Below, in pieces: positions 6,092 to 8,316 of a stretch of 8,316 nucleotides of DNA. Source of the DNA: Methanoregulaceae archaeon (GTDB lineage Archaea; Halobacteriota; Methanomicrobia; Methanomicrobiales; Methanospirillaceae); NCBI GenBank assembly GCA_028679275.1, contig JAJRBV010000005.1:1-8316 (forward strand), written 5' to 3'. The position numbers were made by a program, and so were the translations under genes. The stretch's first letter is position 1; every line of letters begins with the position of its first letter. Under the pieces are notes generated by a model that was not told the DNA's origin, searched no databases, and saw only the letters and a program-made list of their open reading frames with translations.

Positions 6092-6884
6092 ACGTGCCCA
6101 GATCGCGATGATGCTTGAGGTATGCGCTTTCCCAAAACCCGGGAACGTGGACCGGTGTCACGATTACCCTGAAACCCGCCTTGAGCATTTCCTTGCCTCA
6201 GCCATCCTCGCGCGTCCGGCCTTTGAGAAGGCAGAACATAGTGAAGGGAGTCTCGGCGAACTTATTCTCGATGCTGTTGAGAGCACCAGTGTTCATTCGG
6301 GAGGAAATACCCATTTTGGAGCATATATTCTCCTGATACCCCTCATAGTCGGGAGGGATATCCCGGGGGCCTGCCGTGTCGTAGCGGAGACGACGGTAAA
6401 CGATGCGGTGCTCTTTTACAAGGCCTTCGGAAAGACACGGGTCAGAGTTCTGGCAAACGATGAACTTGATGTGAACGACCCGGCTGCTGTTGCAGAACTT
6501 GAGAGGCGGCAGATGACCTTGTATGATGTGATGCTGTATTCTGCAAGAAATGACATGGTTGCCAGGGAATGGATCAACGGTTTTACCCTGACACGGCGCG
6601 GAGCGGATCTCCTTCATTCATACGGAGGGGGATGCGGTGCCGTCGTCGGGTCCTTCATCGATCTGCTCTCGACAGAACCTGACACATTTATCATGAAGAA
6701 GCATGGCCAGGATACAGCATGGGAGATCATGAAGAAAGCGAGGGAGGTCAGGGACGGGGTCCGGGATATCTCAAAATTTGACCAGGAATGCATTGATGCC
6801 GGGATCAATCCCGGGTCAATCGCAGATATTATCATCGCATCTCTCTATATCGCTCTGGGTGAAGGATGGGCCTGGGACTGTTAA
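6063..6884 (+). CDS. Triphosphoribosyl-dephospho-CoA synthase family protein (CitG/MdcB-like, COG1767)
   Basis: In bacteria CitG and MdcB join ATP to dephospho-CoA with loss of adenine, forming an alpha-glycosidic ribosyl link in the prosthetic-group precursor of citrate lyase or malonate decarboxylase. This 273-residue archaeal member has family motifs: VCAFPKPGNVDRCHDY (20-35), STSVHSGGNTHFGAYILLIP (74-93), HSYGGGCGAVVG (185-196) and NPGSIADIIIASLYIALG (249-266). No citrate lyase or malonate decarboxylase genes are present here, so the substrate in this organism is probably different. It starts at ATG 6063 inside the end of the marker 9 gene (29-base overlap), with no clear Shine-Dalgarno, and its last 19 bases overlap the DUF447 gene, so the three are likely translationally coupled. 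A later in-frame ATG pair at 6108 would remove conserved N-terminal sequence. Family assignment is secure; the reaction is not. Confidence 0.86.
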   Translation: MNGRRITRAERAQIAMMLEVCAFPKPGNVDRCHDYPETRLEHFLASAILARPAFEKAEHSEGSLGELILDAVESTSVHSGGNTHFGAYILLIPLIVGRDIPGACRVVAETTVNDAVLFYKAFGKTRVRVLANDELDVNDPAAVAELERRQMTLYDVMLYSARNDMVAREWINGFTLTRRGADLLHSYGGGCGAVVGSFIDLLSTEPDTFIMKKHGQDTAWEIMKKAREVRDGVRDISKFDQECIDAGINPGSIADIIIASLYIALGEGWAWDC

Positions 6885-7441
6885 AAGACGGAATCAATGA
6901 GGTTATTGCCACCACTTTCCAGAATGCAGCCCCCATGGGACTGATCTGCCGGAACGAGAAGGCCAGGATGGTGGTATTCCGGGGAAGCCACACCGCGGAA
7001 CGGGTAAGGCAGGATGGCTGGCTGGTGGCAAATTTCATTTTTGATCCACGGGTGTACGTTAGAACAGCGTTCGAGGATCTGCCCCCTGGAGATTTTATTG
7101 AGGAGAAAGCTGCAGGCATCACCGTGCAGAGGCTTGCCGGGGCAGAGGCATGGGCTGCCTATCGTGCCGAAGTGGAGAGGGAGACAGAAGAAGCCCTGCT
7201 GGTGAACCTCACCTCTCTCCGGGAAGTCGTCTGCAGTTCCACACTCCATCCAATAAACCGTGGTTTTAACAGTATCATCGAAGCAACCGTTCATGCAACC
7301 CGTTTTCAGATCTCCCACGACCCGCGGCTTTATGAACTGATCCGTCACCATACTGCCCTTGTCAGGAGGTGTGGTGGCACGCGTGAGCTCGAGGCACTTG
7401 ATCTGCTCTATTCCTATCTGGACTTCGGAAAAGAGGAGTGA
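6866..7441 (+). CDS. DUF447 family protein, predicted FMN-binding split-barrel fold
   Basis: Uncharacterised archaeal and methylotroph family (DUF447, COG2457). Structures known for relatives show a flavin-reductase-like split beta-barrel that can bind FMN, but no reaction is assigned. The product has 191 residues. Seen: LLKDGINEVIATT (5-17), the MVVFRGSHTAERVRQDGWLV stretch (35-54), VANFIFDPRVYVRTAF (54-69) and the family-typical NRGFNSIIEATVHATRFQI (131-149), followed by a helical C-terminus. There is no signal peptide or membrane segment, so it should be cytoplasmic. ATG 6866 lies within the end of the CitG-like gene (19-base overlap) with a weak GGGTGA just upstream. It is the last gene of the operon, with an oligo-T tract 47 bases after its stop. 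Family membership is confident by motif; FMN binding is inferred from the family. Confidence 0.84.
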   Translation: MGLGLLKDGINEVIATTFQNAAPMGLICRNEKARMVVFRGSHTAERVRQDGWLVANFIFDPRVYVRTAFEDLPPGDFIEEKAAGITVQRLAGAEAWAAYRAEVERETEEALLVNLTSLREVVCSSTLHPINRGFNSIIEATVHATRFQISHDPRLYELIRHHTALVRRCGGTRELEALDLLYSYLDFGKEE

Positions 7442-7487
7442 AACGCCCTGATTTATTGATGTTTTCCAGTCCCGGCAACCAATACAC

Positions 7488-7494
7488 TTTTTTT
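7488..7494 (+). terminator. Oligo-T terminator of the plus-strand operon
   Basis: Seven consecutive T residues begin 47 bases after the DUF447 stop codon. Archaeal RNA polymerase terminates at such runs without needing a hairpin, and none is evident just upstream. This would end the marker 9 / CitG-like / DUF447 transcript. Confidence 0.5.
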
Positions 7495-7565
7495 CTGGTG
7501 AGAAGAAATTTGACCTGGTACCTGGTGCTGCTTTATGAACCGATCAGAAATACCGGCCCGGATCC

Positions 7566-7631
7566 CGTGAATCTGTAGCGACGTCAGGCCACAGGAACTG
7601 CCCGGTCCTGATGGCAAGGGAGCGAATCACG
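7566..7631. other. Nested inverted repeat in the convergent intergenic region (possible structured RNA)
   Basis: The inner arms GCCACAGGA (7588-7596) and TCCTGATGGC (7606-7615) pair over nine bases with one bulged A (7611), closing a nine-base loop. The outer arms CGTGA (7566-7570) and TCACG (7627-7631) enclose it across unpaired stretches of 17 and 11 bases. It lies between the terminator candidates of both flanking genes, so neither operon need transcribe it. A weak TATA-like TTTATGA at 7532-7538 would place a plus-strand start near 7560, just before the outer stem. The rest of 7442-7728 shows a seven-base tandem duplication (ACCTGGT, 7513-7526) and no convincing gene. It matches no RNA family I can name. 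Confidence 0.3.
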
Positions 7632-7652
7632 TTTCTGAACGACTGCACAAGG

Positions 7653-7686
7653 AAAAAAACAGATGAAGGCCCCCCGGAAAATCCGG
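7653..7686 (-). terminator. Terminator of the hypE transcript (hairpin plus T-run)
   Basis: Reading the minus strand after the hypE stop at 7729, a short hairpin CCGGA-TTT-TCCGG (7686-7674) is followed 14 bases later by seven T residues (7659-7653). The T-run is likely the termination signal; the hairpin may help but is not required in archaea. Confidence 0.45.
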
Positions 7687-7728
7687 CTGTTCAGAGAACC
7701 ATCGATACCCCGGGAAAATGCCAGGAGT

Positions 7729-8316
7729 TCAGCAGACCCGTGGAACCGGGTCTCCCACCGGAGGTTCTATGAAACGTTCTCCTCCCACGGCTGTCTCCAT
7801 AATAACATGGGCTCCCCCGGTTACCCTGCCGATAATTGCAGCATCATGCCCGTAATGGTGTTTTCGAAGCGCTCCAAGTATCTCTTCCGCATCTTCTTTC
7901 TGGACTCCCATAATGACTTTCCCCTCGTTTGCAACCTGAAGTGGATCGATGCCAAGCATCATGGCAGCGCTTCTCACGCTCTTTCTGACAGGGACCGCCT
8001 CCTCGCTGATACGGATCGAGACCCGGCTTTTCCGTGCCATCTCGTTGATCGCGCTGGCAAACCCCCCTCGCGTCGGGTCCTTCATTGCATGGACAGACCC
8101 GGAGGCCAGTGCACGGGAAACAAGATCCCAGAGCGGAGCGACATCAGACCGTATCTGCTCTCCGAACGAGAGTCCGGACCTCTCTGCCATGATAGCAAGC
8201 CCGTGGTCACCAAGGGTCCCGCTGACGATGATCACATCACCTGGAACAAGCCCCGAGTCCCTGACAATGGTCTCGGCTATGCCAATCCCTGCCGTGTTGA
8301 TAGCGATCCCGTCAAG
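7729..8316 (-). CDS. hypE: Hydrogenase maturation protein HypE, C-terminal part (cut by right window edge)
   Basis: HypE dehydrates an S-carbamoyl group, delivered by HypF onto its C-terminal cysteine, to a thiocyanate. That cyanide ligand then goes, with HypC/HypD, to the iron of [NiFe] hydrogenases. The visible 195 residues are the C-terminal half or more of a protein usually about 330-350 long; the start is beyond the window. Seen: VIIVSGTLGDHGLAIM, the AIR-synthase-like HAMKDPTRGGFASAINEMA, VANEGKVIMGV, and the ending DPVPRVC. The terminal cysteine is the modified residue; the usual ending is PRIC, here with Val for Ile. Methanogens need HypE for F420-reducing and other [NiFe] hydrogenases. 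It converges on the DUF447 gene and is separate from that operon. AIR synthase (PurM) and selenophosphate synthetase share the fold but lack this C-terminus. Confidence 0.95.
   Translation of the reverse strand, partial: LDGIAINTAGIGIAETIVRDSGLVPGDVIIVSGTLGDHGLAIMAERSGLSFGEQIRSDVAPLWDLVSRALASGSVHAMKDPTRGGFASAINEMARKSRVSIRISEEAVPVRKSVRSAAMMLGIDPLQVANEGKVIMGVQKEDAEEILGALRKHHYGHDAAIIGRVTGGAHVIMETAVGGERFIEPPVGDPVPRVC

Noticed and set aside
7459..7578. 39-codon small open frame starting MFSSPGNQYTFF on the plus strand
   Set aside because: It spans the seven-T terminator candidate, has no ribosome binding site, resembles nothing I recognise, and contains the tandem ACCTGGT duplication. Chance seems more likely.
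7556..7631. Resemblance to a cobalamin riboswitch (ATCTGTAGCGACG, then GCCAC)
   Set aside because: The matches to conserved boxes are partial and out of spacing, and no gene follows on either strand that it could control; both neighbours converge on it.
1..8316. CRISPR arrays, insertion sequences, integrase or attachment sites, rRNA or tRNA genes
   Set aside because: No regularly spaced repeats, transposase or integrase motifs, terminal inverted repeats or RNA gene signatures were seen. All long stretches are accounted for by metabolic genes of uniform style.

Overview
The window looks like a chromosomal segment of a methanogenic archaeon, most likely of the order Methanomicrobiales (Methanoregula or a relative). 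This rests on gene content: coenzyme F430 biosynthesis genes and a methanogenesis marker 9 protein, both confined to methane- and alkane-metabolising archaea. Moderate-to-high GC, short or absent Shine-Dalgarno leaders, TATA-like boxes and oligo-T terminators fit an archaeon. The genus-level placement is an impression from sequence style only.

Left half (about 1-4698, minus strand). A compact operon is transcribed right to left in the order cfbA, cfbE, cfbD, cfbB, with neighbours overlapping or separated by a few bases. It encodes four of the five enzymes that turn sirohydrochlorin into coenzyme F430, the nickel tetrapyrrole of methyl-coenzyme M reductase: nickel insertion (CfbA), a,c-diamide formation (CfbB), reductive cyclisation (CfbD, catalytic subunit) and final carbocycle closure (CfbE). 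The NifH-like reductase gene cfbC is not in the window. After a 41-base gap comes a branched-chain aminotransferase gene (ilvE), cut by the left edge.

Middle (4699-4948). A 250-base divergent intergenic region separates the F430 operon from a plus-strand operon. It holds TATA-like elements for both directions, a perfect 12-base palindrome and an imperfect inverted repeat. I see no RNA gene in it.

Right half (4949-7441, plus strand). Three overlapping genes form a second operon: a Dus/NifR3-like TIM-barrel protein fused to the eight-cysteine methanogenesis marker 9 domain, a CitG/MdcB-like (triphosphoribosyl-dephospho-CoA synthase family) protein, and a DUF447 flavin-binding-fold protein. None has an assigned function in methanogens. 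Tight coupling and placement opposite the F430 genes suggest a C1-cofactor pathway, with tetrahydromethanopterin assembly as the most attractive guess. This operon is the most interesting part of the window.

Right end. A 287-base convergent intergenic region (7442-7728) carries oligo-T terminator candidates for both flanking transcripts and, between them, a nested inverted repeat that could be a small structured RNA. Beyond it, on the minus strand, is the C-terminal part of hypE ([NiFe]-hydrogenase maturation), cut by the right edge.
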